In this document: in pieces, positions 1-11,970 of the stretch | How positions within the stretch are numbered: position 1 is the stretch's first letter | Layout: each line of letters opens with the position of its first letter | Translations under genes and position numbers: made by a program | Assembly: GCF_050003625.1 (NCBI RefSeq) | Contig: NC_134400.1 | Span: 192,539,726 to 192,603,725 of the forward strand | Length of the DNA stretch: 64,000 nt | Direction: 5' to 3' | DNA from: Haematobia irritans | Lineage: Eukaryota > Arthropoda > Insecta > Diptera > Muscidae | Notes under the pieces: model-generated | What the model was told of the DNA's origin: nothing | Seen by the model: the letters and a program-made list of their open reading frames with translations, nothing else | The model's database searches: none

Positions 1-1275
1 GCTTGCGGAGCCTAAAAGAGAAGCAAATTTCATCCGATCCGGCTGAAATTTGGTACATGATGTTGGTATATGGTCTCTAACAACCATGCAAAAATTGGTC
101 CACATCGGTCCATAATTATATATGGCGCCCATATAAACCGATCCCCAGATTTGGTTTGCGGAGCCTCAAAGGGAAGCAAATTTCATCCGTTCCGCCTGAA
201 ATTTGGTACATGATATTGGTATATGGTCCCTAGGTTAGGTTAGGTTAGGTTAGGTGGCAGCCCGATGTATCAGGCTCACTTAGACTATTCAGTCCATTGT
301 GATACCACATTGGTGAACTTCTCTCTTATCACTGAGTGCTGCCCGATTCCATGTTAAGCTCAATGACAAGGGACCTCCTTTTTATAGCCGAGTCCGAACG
401 GCGTTCCACATTGCAGTGAAACCACTTAGAGAAGCTTTGAAACCCTCAGAAATGTCACCAGCATTACTGAGGTGGGATAATCCACCCCTGAAAAACTGTT
501 TGGTGTTCGGTCGAAGCAGGAATCGAACCCTAACAACCATGCAAAAATTGGTCCACATCGGTTCATAATTATATATAGCCCCCATATAAACCGATCCCCA
601 GATTTGGCATGCGAAGTCTCCAAGAGAAGCAAATTTCATCCAATCCGATTGTAATTTGGAACATGGTGTTAGTATATGATCTTTAACAACCGTGCCAGAA
701 TTGGTCCATATCGGTCCATAATTATATATAGCCCCCATATAAAACATTCTCCAAATTTGACCTCCGGAGCCTCTTGGAGGAGCAAAATTCATCCGATCCG
801 GTTCAAATTAGGCACGTGGTGTTAGTATATGGTCGCTAACAACCATACCAAAATTGGTCCAATCACACAAAAATTGGTCCATATCGGCTCATAATCATGG
901 TTGCCACTAGAGCCAAAAATAATCTACCAAAATTTTATTTCTATAGAATATTTTGTCAAAATTTTATTTCTAGAGAAAATTTTGTTAAAATTTTATTTCT
1001 GTAGAAAATTTTGTTAAAATTTTATGTCTACTTTGTCAAACTGAATTATATACGTATTGGATCGATCTTTTTTGATTTAATATATACCACGTATGGACTT
1101 ACATACAATTTAGAAGATGGTGTTAGGAGGTTTTAAGATACCTTGCCATCGGCAAGCGTTACCACAACTTAAGTAATTCGATTGTGGATGGCAGTGCTTA
1201 GATGAAGTTTTTACGCAATCCATGATGGAGGGTACATAAGCTTCGGCCTGGCCGAACTTACGGCCGTATATACTT
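1..1275 (+). mobile_element. DINE-1/mini-me-like element, family A (5' end outside window)
   Basis: Non-autonomous element without coding capacity, probably of Helentron/DINE-1 type. It shows the family A internal monomer (CCGATCCCCAGATTTGG ... ATCCGATCCGGCTGAAATTTGG ... CAACCATGCAAAAATTGG) three to four times, then the module GCCACTAGAGCCAAAAATAATC, a few units of the 29-bp TTTCTATAGAAA satellite (about 930-1040), and the family 3' end: a palindromic TTCGGCCTGGCCGAA hairpin followed by CGGCCGTATATACTTGTT at about 1275. A SINE interrupts it at 233-527. The Helentron assignment is inferred from structure (GTCY microsatellite in other copies, 3' hairpin, ACTTG/T terminus), not from a search. 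Confidence 0.65.
233..527 (-). mobile_element. tRNA-derived SINE, 5'-truncated, in family A element
   Basis: Antisense copy of the SINE seen seven more times in this window. On the plus strand it begins with the tail (GGTTA repeats), then GGCAGCCCGATGTATCAGGC, the body, and stops inside the B box (AATCGAA), so the A-box end is missing, as expected from 5' truncation during LINE-driven retroposition. The bases CCCTA occur at 228-232 and 528-532 and may be a short target duplication. The interrupted host repeat resumes in register after it. Confidence 0.8.
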
Positions 1276-1552
1276 GTTCAATCTACTCCACTTTTTTCCA
1301 AAATCTACTTCACTCAATTTTTCACTAGCACTGATCCGTATTCACAATCTCTCTCGAAAACGTTTTAGAGACTCCCACACACACACACTCAAGAGCGGGA
1401 AATTCATACTCTCGCATACTAATGATCGAAACAGGCACTCATGCACGCAAGTTAATGACCTCTCTGACGACCAATCTAACGGATTATGAAAAATCTCCTA
1501 AGACACTAAAATTCTCTTGGCTCATGAATATTCACCTGTATTATTTACGGGG
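1276..1552. other. short unique stretch, no gene seen
   Basis: Sequence between a family A terminus and an old SINE. It contains a short CA-rich run near 1378-1390. No frame with coding character was found. Confidence 0.5.
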
Positions 1553-1725
1553 ACCCATGGTGGCACAATGGTTAGCATGCCTAAATTGCATACAAAGTGT
1601 GATGGGTTCAATCAGAGTTACATTTAAATGCCTAAAAATTTGTCATCTTTGGATTATGGTATCTCACTAATGCTGGCAACATTTCTGAGTTTTTCTAAGT
1701 GAAACGTCATCTGGACATAGTTTGT
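1553..1725 (+). mobile_element. old, diverged SINE copy
   Basis: The tRNA-like head is recognisable (GGCACAATGGTTAGCATGC, then GGGTTCAATC for the B box), followed by the body words CACTAATGCTGGCAACATTTCTGAG and TCTAAGTGAAAC, which match the SINE body near 3945-3995 with many changes. The left boundary of the segmental duplication (1600) falls inside this SINE. Confidence 0.65.
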
Positions 1726-3822
1726 TTGTTCAAATAGAATCTGAGTAATTTACTTTAGAATACGCGACTGCCCACTATGTCCTCTCTAACCAATACTGAA
1801 ATACAATTTCGATTGGTGTCCATCATTCTTTTTGAATTTCGGTATTGAAATTATGTGTGCGTATTAAGCACTTCGTTTGGAACTATAGTTACCTTGCTGA
1901 GATCTTTGAGCATACAGTTCCCACACTTAGGCTATCGAGCCTACAGTTTTCACACTCACGGTGCGGACCTTCGGATCTCCACTTATGAGAGAGACCTTCG
2001 GTGCTTTACAGAGACTTCGTCGCTAACTGGGGCGTTCTGACCTATAGTCCCCTTACTAAGACCTTTAGACCTAAAATTCCCTCACTGAGACAATCGGTAC
2101 TACTGTTCAAAGAGATCTTCGAGCTCATAGTTTACACACTGATACCTTAAGTTCTAATATTCTCGTAATGACATAGATATCTAACCCTTGGACAATCGGC
2201 GCTATTGTCCCCTTCAGTGTTTTTCTCTAAATAAGAACTTCGGCCCAAGAATTCTCATGCTGAGACCTTCGAACCTACAGTTCCTTGAAGCAGTTCTTCT
2301 GGTGTGCCATCCCTCTTTAAGACCTTCGGACCTTATTGAGACTTCACAACTAACATACTGTTCCCTTTACTGCATTTAGTGCCAATGAATCCTTCGGATA
2401 TATAGTTCTCAAACGGAGACCATCGTACCGTACTGTTCTCTTTGGTACCACTGTTATCTTACTAAGCTCTTCAGTGCTAATATTCTCTCAATGGGAACTG
2501 CGAGTCTTCAATTCAGACTCGGACACCATCGGTACTACTCTTCACTTACTGAGACCCTCTGTGCTTATTTTCTCTGAATGCGAGAGAGAGGTCTAACGCT
2601 GAATCCTTCGGTCCTAATGTTCCATACTGAAACCGAAGGTCCAATATTTCCTCAATGAGACCTTCGACCCTACAGTTCTTTACTGAGACTTAGGTATTAC
2701 TATTCCCTTACTGAAGCCTTCAGTGTCAATGAATTGTTCAGGCCTACAGTTCTCAAATTGAGATCCTTGTGGCGTACGGTGTTCTTTGGTACTACTCTTC
2801 TCTTACTGAGATCTTCAGTGCTAATATTCTCTCAATGAGAGATAGGTCTAACGCTGAGACATTCGGTGCTAATGTTCCATACTGAAATGTTCAGTTCTAA
2901 TATTCTCTCAATGAGACCTCCGGCTCTTATCCCTTATTGAGACTTCGGTACTACTGTTCCCTCAGCACTGAAACCTACGGAACTACATTTCCTACACTGA
3001 GATTTTCGTAGCAACTGTTCCTTACTTGAGGCCGTCGAACCTATAGTTCCCTCACTGCCACCTTCAAACCTACAGTTACCTTATTGAAATCTTTGGTGCT
3101 TATGTTCCGTACAGAAACCTTCGGTTCTAATATTCTCTCAATGAGACCTTCGGCAATCATCCTTTACTAAGATTTCGGTACTAATGTTCCCTTACTGAAA
3201 CCTTCAGTGCCGATGAAACTTTCGGGCCTACAGTTCTTACACTCAGACTTTTGTACCAAGCATTCCTTAATGGAGACCTTTGTACCGTACGGTGTTCTTT
3301 GGTACTACTCTTCTCGTACTGAGATCTTCAGTGCTAATATTCTCTCAATGAAAGATAGGTCTAACGCAAAGACATTCGGTGCTAATGTTCCATACTGAAA
3401 CGTTCAGGTGTAATATTCTCTCAATGAGACCTCCGGCTCTTATCCTTTATTGAGACTTCGGTACTACTGTTCCCTCAGCACTGAAACCTTCAGAACTACA
3501 ATTCCTACACTGAGATTTTCGTAGCAACTGTTCCTTAATTGAGACCGTCATACCTATAGTTCCCTCACTGACACCTTCAAACCAACAGTTACCTTATTGA
3601 AATCTTTGGTGCTAATGTTCCGTATTGAAACCTTCGGCAAATATCCTTTACTAAGATTCCGGTACTAATGTTCCCTTACTGAAACCTTCAGTGCCGATGA
3701 AACTTTCGGGCCTACAGTTCTTACACTCAGACTTTTGTACCAAGCATTCCTTAATGGAGACCTTTGTACGGTACGGTGTTCTTTGGTACTACTCTTCTCG
3801 TACTGATATCTTCAGCACTAAT

Positions 3823-3836
3823 ATTCTCTCAATGAG
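3823..3836. repeat. left target-site duplication of SINE
   Basis: ATTCTCTCAATGAG, repeated exactly at 4169-4182. The sequence belongs to the host minisatellite. Confidence 0.85.
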
Positions 3837-4168
3837 CCACCGTGATGCAATGGTTAGCATGCCCGCCTTGCATACACAAGGTCGTGGGTTCGATTCTTGC
3901 TTCGTCCAAAAAGTTTTCCAGCGGTGGATTATCCCACCTCAGTAATGCTGGTGACATTTCTGAGGGTTTCAAAGCTTCTCTAAGTGGTTTCACTGCAATG
4001 TGGAACGCCGTTTGGACTCGGCTATAAAAATGAGGTCCCTTGTCATTGAGCTTAGCATGGAATCGGGTAGCACTCAGTGATAAGAGAGAAGTTCGCCAAT
4101 GTGGTATCACAATGGACTGAATAGTCTGAGCCTGATACATCGGGCTGCCACCTAACCTAACCTAACCT
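3837..4168 (+). mobile_element. full-length tRNA-derived SINE in minisatellite
   Basis: A 332-bp sense copy. The tRNA-like head has an A-box-like segment (TGATGCAATGGTTAGCATG, about 3843-3862), a possible anticodon arm (CCTTG...CAAGG) and a B box GGTTCGATTCT at 3887-3897, the internal promoter expected for RNA polymerase III. A tRNA-unrelated body follows, then a tail of CCTAA repeats ending at 4168. It is flanked by a 14-bp target duplication. SINEs encode no protein and depend on LINE machinery (established knowledge). The partner LINE is not in this window. Confidence 0.9.
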
Positions 4169-5225
4169 ATTCTCTCAATGAGACATAGGTCTAAGGCAAA
4201 GACATTCGGTGCTAATGTTCCATACTGAAACGTTCAGTTCTAATATTCTCTAAATGAGACCTCCGGCTCTTATACCTTATTGAGACTTCGGTACTACTGT
4301 TCCCTCAGCACTGAAACTTTCGGAACTACAATTCCTACGCTGAGATTTTCGTAGCAACTGTTCCTTAATTGAGACCGTCGAACCTATAGTTCCCTCACTG
4401 ACACCTTCAAACCTACAGTTACCATATTGAAATCTTTGGTGCTAATGTTCCGTATTGAAATCTCAATGAGATCTTCGGCAATTATCCTTTACTAAGATTT
4501 CGGTACTAATGATCCCTTACTGAAACCTTAAGCGCCAATGAAAACTTCGGGCCTACAGTTCTTACACTGAGACCTTCGTACCAAGCGTTCCCTAATGGAG
4601 ACCTTTGGATCTATAGCTCCCTTATTGGGATCTTATGTGCTTATGTTCCGTACAGAAACTTTCGGTTCTAATACCTTTGGATCTATAGATCCCTTATTGA
4701 GATCTTATGTGCTTATGTTCCGTACAGAAACCTTCGGTTCTAATATTCTCTCAATGAGACCTTCGGCAATTATCTTTTACTAAGATTTCGGTACTAATGT
4801 TCCCTTACTGAAACCTTTAGTACCGATGAATCTTTCGGGCTTACAGTTCTTACACTCAGACTTTCGTACCAAGCGTACCTTAATGGAGACCTTTGGATCT
4901 GTAGTTCCCTTATTAAGATCCTTGTGCTAATGTGCCGTACTGAAACCTTCGGTTCTATTATTCCCTCAATTAGACCTTCGGCCTTTATCTCTTATTGAGA
5001 CTTCGGTTCTTCAGTTCCCTTACTGAAATCTTTAGGGATAATGAATTCTTCGGACCTACAGCTCTTATACTGAGACCTTCGAACCAAAATTTCCTTAATT
5101 GAGACTTTCGGACCAATATTTCCCTCACGGAGATCTCCAGCCCAACAGCTCCATTATTGAGATTTTCGCTGCAAATATTCCGTACTGCAACCTGATAATA
5201 TTCTCTTAATGAGAGCTTCGGGTCT

Positions 5226-5871
5226 GCACTGAAAATATCGCAGTTCCCACATAAATTAGCTAACAATTTTAGTGCTCCAGAAACAATCTTAGACCTAGAA
5301 TTCCAAATGTGATTTTTTGGTGTAAAATTTCCCATACAATTTTCATTCCACCTCAAGGTACTCTGGTGAATAGCAAACGCTTGCTTCCTTATGACTGGCA
5401 ATGCTAGAATTTATGAGTTTCTAAAGGCTTATCAAGAACATTTTTGATTATAAATTTATTAGGTGTTTAAGGTATGACATGTTCATAAATAATGAACCCA
5501 ACTCGATATTGCCAATCGCTTACTTTAATGTTCTCCATGTGTCTGATGACATGCCATTATTGGTTTAAAATTTCCTTTTGAATGTGCCATTATTATACTG
5601 GGAAAGCGTAAAAGCTTATGATATTTAAGGAATTAGATGCAAAAGAATTTTAGTAATAGGCAAAAGTGACTGTCAAAACAAGCGAAATTTTTAGGATCCA
5701 CAAAACGGTGGGTGTAATATAGTCGGTCCTGCCCAGTTTTAGATATTTTAATTAAAATATCTATGAACGTTTGTCCAATAGTTAGTATCAAGTCCTCCTT
5801 ACAAAAAATTGGGAAATTGACAGAATATTACTTATACTCTATGGTTACCGGCTGTTGCCACCTTTCCCCAC
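5226..5871. other. non-satellite part of the duplicated block
   Basis: This stretch is repeated at about 11300-11970. Near 5690-5740 it holds GGTGGGTGTAATATAGTCGG and TGCCCAGTTTTAG, which resemble the 3' end of family B, so an old family B remnant is likely. An open minus-strand frame (4985-5401) exists in both copies but is mostly minisatellite and is not supported as a gene. Confidence 0.5.
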
Positions 5872-5872
5872 T

Positions 5873-6837
5873 ATTTTTATACCCTCCACCATAGGATGGG
5901 GGGTATATTAACTTTGTCATTCCGTTTGTAACACATCGAAATATTGCTCTAAGACCCCATAAAGTATATATATTCTGGGTCGTGGTGAAATTCTGAGTCG
6001 ATCTGAGCATTTCAGTCCGTCTGTTGAAATCACGCTAACTACCGAACGAAATAAGCTATCGACTTGAAACTTGGCACAAGTAGTTGTTATTGATGTAGGT
6101 CGGATGGTATTGCAAATGGGCCATATCGGTTCACTTTTACGTAAAGCCCCCATATAAACGGACCCCCAGATTTGGCTTGCGGAGCCTCTAAGTAAAGTAT
6201 ATTTCATCCGATCCGGCTGAAATTTTGTACATGGGGTTAGCATATGGTCTTTAACAAACGTGCAAAAATTGGTCCTCATCGGTTTATGATTATATGTAGC
6301 CCCAATATAAACCGATCCCCAGATTTGGCTTGCGGACCTCTAAGAGAAGCAAATTTCAAGCTATCGACTTGAAACTTGGCATAAGTAGTTGTTATTGATG
6401 TAGGTCGGATGGTATCGCAAATGGGCCATATCGGTTCACTTTTACGTATAGCCCCCATATAAACGGAACCCCAGATTTGGCTTGCGGAGCCTCTAAGAGA
6501 AGCATATTTCGATTCCGCTGTAATTTGGAACATGGTGTTGGTATATAGTCTCTACCAACCATGCAAAAATTGGTCCACATCGGTTCATAATTATATATAG
6601 CCCCCATATAAACCGATCCCCAGATTTGACTTGCGGGGCCTCTAAGAGAAGCAAATTTCATCAGATCCGGTTGAAATTTGGTACATTTCGCTAGTGTATG
6701 GCCGATAACAACCATGCCAAAATTGGTCCGTATCGATCTATATTATATGTAGCCCCCAAATAAACCGATCTCCAATCACAGAAAAATCGCGATTGCCACT
6801 TGAGCCAAAAATAATCTACCAAAATTTTATTGCCATA
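5873..6837 (+). mobile_element. family A DINE-like element, 3' end lost
   Basis: It starts TTTTTATACCCTCCACCATAGG with a subterminal stem (ATACCC...GGGTAT), continues through TTTGTCATTCCGTTTG and CACATCGAAATATTG, then shows internal monomers. It reaches the GCCACTTGAGCCAAAAATAATC module and is interrupted at 6838 by a Tc1/mariner terminus at a TA. No family A 3' end follows. Confidence 0.7.
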
Positions 6838-7492
6838 AAGGGTGATACGGTCAAAATTTGGTCAAGGGAAAACGCGTGTAAATCGGTGAAATCGTTTATT
6901 TAAAAAATCAAATTAAATTTCTTTTTCAAGTTCAATTAGTATAAAATTCAGGAAAAATACTCAGTTAGGCTTTCGCTTTTCCAAATCCGAATTGCCGGGC
7001 CTCACGCTTGACACCTGCCATCAGATTTGGTACAGCCACCTTGTCCACCTTCTTCGCCGCAGAAAGCCAGTTTGCCTTGAACTGCTGCTCCTCCTTAGCA
7101 GTTTTTTTTTTTGTCTTCTTTAGGTTCCGCTTGACAATAGCCCAGTATTTCTCAATTGGGCGGAGCTCTGGCGTGTTGGGAGGGTTCTTGTCCTTGGGAA
7201 CCACCTGCACATTGTTGGCGGTGTACCACTCCATGGCCTTTTTACCGTAATGGCAAGATGCCAAATCCTGCCAAAACAGTACGGAACAACCGTGTTTCTT
7301 CAGGAAAGGCAGCAGACGTTTATTCAAACACTCTTTCACGTAAATTTCTTGGTTGACAGTCCCAGAAGCTATGAAAATGCTGCTTTTCAAGCCACAGGTA
7401 CAGATGGCTTGCCAAACCAGATATTTCTTTGCGAACTTTGACAGTTTTATGTGCTTGAAAATATCTGCTACCTTTCCCCTTCCTTTTACGTA
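6838..7492 (-). mobile_element. truncated Tc1/mariner element of the DD37E type
   Basis: One terminus is present: after TA at 6836-6837 the sequence AAGGGTGATACGGTCAAAAT begins, typical of fly and mosquito ITmD37E elements. The other terminus and the transposase N-terminal half are gone; the copy ends abruptly at 7492, where copy 2 of the segmental duplication begins. The coding strand is minus. Confidence 0.8.
6965..7492 (-). pseudogene. DD37E Tc1/mariner transposase, C-terminal half
   Basis: About 175 residues of the catalytic domain of a DDE transposase, which would cut and join transposon ends in the nucleus. The second catalytic Asp lies in WQDLASCHYG and the catalytic Glu in PELRPIEKYW, with 37 residues between them, which defines the DD37E group. 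The first catalytic Asp and the DNA-binding helix-turn-helix are missing because the element is cut at 7492. The open frame runs a few codons past that point into unrelated duplicated DNA, so the apparent N-terminus (from 7504) is chimeric. There is no stop or frameshift in the remaining part, so the truncation is the main lesion. It cannot transpose by itself. Confidence 0.85.
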
Positions 7493-7780
7493 TGATGGGT
7501 TCAATCACAGTTACATTTAAATGCCTAAAAATTTGTCATCTTTGGATTATGATCTCTCACTAATGCTGGCGACATTTCTGAGTTTTTCTAAGTGAAACGT
7601 CATCTGGACATAGTTACGAAAACATCTCTTTCACGCACACAATTTGTTTGTTAGTTCAAATAGAATCTGAGTAATTTACTTTAGAATACGCGACTGCCCA
7701 CTATGTCCTCTCTAACCAATACTGAAATACAATTTCGATTGGTGTCCATCATTCTTTTTTAATTTCGGTATTGAAATTAT

Positions 7781-10700
7781 GTGTGCGTATTAAGCACTTC
7801 GTTTGGAACTATAGTTACCTTGCTGAGATCTTTGAGCATACAGTTCCCACACTTAGGCTATCGAGCCTACAGTTTTCACACTCACGGTGCGGACCTTCGG
7901 ATCTCCACTTATGAGAGAGACCTTCGGTGCTTTACAGAGACTTCGTCGCTAACTGAGACGTTCTGACCTATAGTCCCCTTACTAAGACCTTTGGATCTAA
8001 AATTCCCTCACTGAGACCATCGGTACTACTGTTAAATGAGATCTTCGAGCTCATAGTTAACACACTGATACATTAAGTTCCAATATTCTCGTAATGACGT
8101 AGATATCTAACCCTTGGACAATCGGCGCTATTGTCCCCTTCAATTTTTTTCTCTAAATAAGAACTTCGGCCCAAGAATTCTCATGCAGAGACCTTCGAAC
8201 CTACAGTTCCTTGAAGCAGTCCTTCTGGTCTGCATATCCCTCTTTAAGACCTTCGGACCTTATTGAGACTTCACAACTAACATACTGTTCCCTTTACTGC
8301 CTTTAGTGCCAATGAATCCTTCGGATCTATAGTTCTCAAACGGAGACATTCGTACCGTACTGTTCTCTTTGGTACCACTGTTATCTTACTAAGCTCTTCA
8401 GTGCTAATATTCTCCCAATGGGAACTGCGAGTCTTCAATTCAGACTCGGACACCATCGGTATTACTCTTCACTTACTGAGACCCTCTGTGCTTATTTTCT
8501 CTCAATGCGAGAGAGAGAGGTCTAACGCAGCATCCTTCGGACCTAATGTTCCATACTGAAACCGAAGGTCCAATATTTTCTCAATGAGACCTTCGGTCCT
8601 ACAGTTCCTTTACTGAGACTTAGGTATTACTATTCTCTTACTGAAGCCTTCAGTGTCAATGAATTGTTCAGGCCTACAGTTCTCAAATGGAGATCCTTGT
8701 GCCGTACGGTGTTCTTTGGTACTACTCTTCTCTTACTGAGATCTTCAGTGCTAATATTCTCTCAATGAGAGATAGGTCTAACGCTGAGACATTCGGTGCT
8801 AATGTTCCATACTGAAATGTTCAGTTCTAATATTCTCTCAATGAGACCTCCGGCTCTTATCCCTTATTGAGACTTCGGTACTACTGTCCCTCTGCACTGA
8901 AACCTACGGAACTACATTTCCTACACTGAGATTTTCGTAGCAACTGTTCCTTACTTGGGGCCGTCGAACCTATAGTTCCCTCACTGCCACCTTCAAACCT
9001 ACAGTTACCTTATTGAAATCTTTGGTGCTTATGTTCCGTACAGAAACCTTCGGTTCTAATATTCTCTCAATGAGACCTTCGGCAATCATCCTTTACTAAG
9101 ATTTCGGTACTAATGTTCCCTTACTGAAACCTTCAGTGCCGATGAAACTTTCGGGCCTACACTTCTTACACTCGGACTTTTGTACCAAGCATTCCTTAAT
9201 GGAGACCTTTGTACCGTACGGTGTTCTTTGGTACTACTCTTCTCGTACTGAGATCTTCAGTGCTAATATTCTCTCAATGAAAGATAGGTCTAACGCAAAG
9301 ACATTCGGTGCTAATGTTCCATACTGAAACGTTCAGTTCTAATATTCTCTCAATGAGACCTCCGGCTCTTATCCTTTATTGAGACTTCGGTACTACTGTT
9401 CCCTCAGCACTGAAACCTTCAGAACTACAATTCCTACACTGAGATTTTCGTAGCAACTGTTCCTTAATTGAGACCGTCGAACCTATAGTTCCCTCACTGA
9501 CACCTTCAAACCTACAGTTACCTTATTGAAATCTTTGGTGCTAATGTTCCGTATTGAAACCTTCGGCAAATATCCTTTACTAAGATTCCGGTACTAATGT
9601 TCCCTTACTGAAACCTTCAGTGCCGATGAAACTTTCGGGCCTACAGTTCTTACACTCAGACTTTTGTACCAAGCATTCCTTAATGGAGACCTTTGTACCG
9701 TACGGTGTTCTCGTACTGATATCTTCAGCGCTAATATTCTCTCAATGAGCCACCGTGATGCAATGGTTAGCATGCCCGCCTTGCATACACAAGGTCGTGG
9801 GTTCGATTCTTGCTTCGACCAAAAAGTTTTCCAGCGGTAGATTATCCCACCTCAGTAATGCTGGTGACATTTCTGAGGGTTTCAAAGCTTCTCTAAGTGG
9901 TTTCACTGCAGTGTGGAACGCCGTTCGGACTCGGCTATAAAAATGAGGTCCCTTGTCATTGAGCTTAGCATGGAATCGGGTAGCACTCAGTGATAAGAGA
10001 GAAGTTCGCCAATGTGGTATCACAATGGACTGAATAGTCTAAGTGAGCCTGATACATCGGGCTGCCACCTAACCTAACCTAACCTATTCTCTCAATGAGA
10101 GATAGGTCTAACGCAAAGACATTCGGTGCTAATGTTCCATACTGAAACGTTCAGTTCTAATATTCTCTAAATGAGACCTCCGGCTCTTATACCTTATTGA
10201 GACTTCGGTGCTACTATTCCCTCAGCACTGAAACCTTCGGAACTACAATTCCTACACTGACATTTTCGTAGCAACTGTTCCTTAATTGAGACCGTCGAAT
10301 CTATAGTTCCCTCACTGACACCTTCAAACCTACAGTTACCTTATTGAAATCTGTGGTGCTAATGTTCCGTATTGAAAACTTCGATTTTAATATTCTCTCA
10401 ATGAGATCTTCGGCAATTATCCTTTACTAAGATTTCGGTACTAATTATCCCTTACTGAAACCTTAAGCGCCAATGACAACTTCGGGCCTACAGTTCTTAC
10501 ACTGAGACCTTCGTACCAAGCGTTCCCTAATGGAGACCTTTGGATCTATAGCTCCCTTATTGAGATCTTATGTGCTTATGTTCCGTATAGAAACCTTCGG
10601 TTCTTTTATTCTCTCAATGAGACCTTCGGTAATTATCCTTTACAAAGATTTTGGTAGTAATGTTCCCTTACTGAAACCTTAAGCGCCAATGAAACTTTCG

Positions 10701-11300
10701 GGCCTACAGTTCTTACACTGAGACCTTCGTACCAAGCGTTCCCTAATGGAGACCTTTGGATCTATAGCTCCCTTATTGAGATCTTATGTGCTTATGTTCC
10801 GTACAGAAACCTTCGGTTCTAATATTCTCTCAATGAGACCTTCGGCAATTATCTTTTACTAAGATTTCGGTACTAATGTTCCCTTACTGAAACCTTTAGT
10901 ACCGATGAATCTTTCGGGCTTACAGTTCTTACACTCAGACTTTCGTACCAAGCGTACCTTAATGGAGACCTTTGGATCTGTAGTTCCCTTATTAATATCC
11001 TTGTGCTAATGTGCCGTACTGAAACCTTCGGTTCTATTATTCCCTCAATTAGACCTTCGGCCTTTATCTCTTATTGAGACTTCGGTTCTTCAGTTCCCTT
11101 ACTGAAATCTTTAGGGATAATGGAACCTTCGGACCTACAGCTCTTATACTGAGACCTTCGAACCAAAATTTCCTTAATTGAGACCTTCGGACCAATATTT
11201 CCCTCACGGAGATCTCCAGCCCAACAGCTCCATTATTGAGATTTTCGCTGCAAATATTCCGTACTGCAACCTGATAATATTCTCTTAATGAGAGCTTCGG
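7781..11300. repeat. diverged 29-bp minisatellite (ACCTTCGG type), array 2
   Basis: Same organisation as the array at 1855-5225, including the ~485-bp higher-order repeat (CAGTGCCGATGAAACTTTCG near 9130 and again about 484 bases on). It is slightly longer: an extra block near 10620-10800 repeats the preceding TGGAGACCTTTGGATCTATAG segment. Confidence 0.85.
9750..10085 (+). mobile_element. full-length SINE, duplicated copy
   Basis: Paralogue of the SINE at 3837-4168, carried along by the segmental duplication. It has the same 14-bp flanking repeat (9736-9749 and 10086-10099), the same A and B boxes and the same CCTAA tail. It retains CTAAGTGAGCC where copy 1 has lost four bases. Confidence 0.9.
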
Positions 11301-11970
11301 GCCTGCACTGAAAATATCGCAGTTCCCACATAAATTAGCTAACAATTTTAGTGCTCCAGAAACAATCTTAGACCTAGAATTCCAAATGTGATTTTTTGGT
11401 GTAAAATTTCCCATACAATTTTCATTCCACCTCAAGGTACTCTGGTGAATAGCAAACGCTTGCTTCCTTATGGCTGGCAATGCTAGAATTTATGAGTTTC
11501 TAAAGGCTTATCAAGAACATTTTTGATTATAAATTTATTAGGTGTTTAAGGTATGACATGTTCATAAATAATGAACCCAACTCGATATTGCCAATCGATT
11601 ACTTTAATGTTCTCCATGTGTCTGATGACATGCCATTATTGGTTTAAAATTTCCTTTTGAATGTGCCTTTATTATACTGGGAAAGCGTAAAAGCTTATGA
11701 TATTTAAGGAATTAGATGCAAAAGAATTTTAGTAATAGGCAAAAGTGACTGTCAAAACAAGCGAAATTTGTAGGACGCAATTGGGCCCACAAAATGGTGC
11801 TGGGTGTAATATAACATAGTCGGTCCTGACCAGTTTTAGATATTTTAATTAAAATATCTATGAAAATTTGTCCAATAGTTAGTACCAAGTCCTCCTTACA
11901 AAAACTTGGGAAATTGAGAGAATATTACGTATACTCTATGGTTACCGGCTGTTGTCACCTTTCCCCACTA

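Larger units (their letters stand above)
1855..5225. repeat. diverged 29-bp minisatellite (ACCTTCGG type), array 1
   Basis: A run of degenerate units about 28-29 bp long with consensus near GAGACCTTCGGTGCTAATGTTCCCTTACT (written here as a period; individual units vary widely). Anchors recur throughout: CTTCGG, CTAATATTCTCTCAATGAG, TACTGAAACC. A higher-order repeat of roughly 485-510 bp is visible: the segment starting CAGTGCCGATGAAACTTTCG occurs at about 3200 and again 484 bases later, and GATAGGTCTAACGC recurs at about 2847, 3354 and 4185. The unit length is not divisible by three and stops occur in all frames, so this is not coding. Confidence 0.85.
1600..6095 (+). repeat. segmental duplication, copy 1
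   Basis: This block recurs at 7493-12199 in the same orientation. It comprises part of an old SINE, a ~29-bp minisatellite with a SINE inside it, about 650 bp of non-satellite DNA and the 5' part of a family A element. The copies differ by scattered substitutions and small indels, for example about 35 bases present near 7612-7650 but absent near 1720. Both copies carry the SINE at the same place with the same 14-bp target duplication, so the duplication came after that insertion. Confidence 0.9.

Noticed and set aside
233..262. TTAGG repeats as a possible telomere or interstitial telomeric site
   Set aside because: Only three to five units, always at the SINE tail and followed by the same SINE body.
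3829..4140. 103-codon minus-strand frame and 61-codon plus-strand frame over the SINE (also 9742-10023)
   Set aside because: The sequence is a tRNA-derived SINE with pol III boxes; SINEs do not code.
4985..5401. 138-codon minus-strand frame, also at 11064-11480
   Set aside because: Kept in both places only because the whole block is a recent duplication; more than half is minisatellite and there is no recognisable domain.
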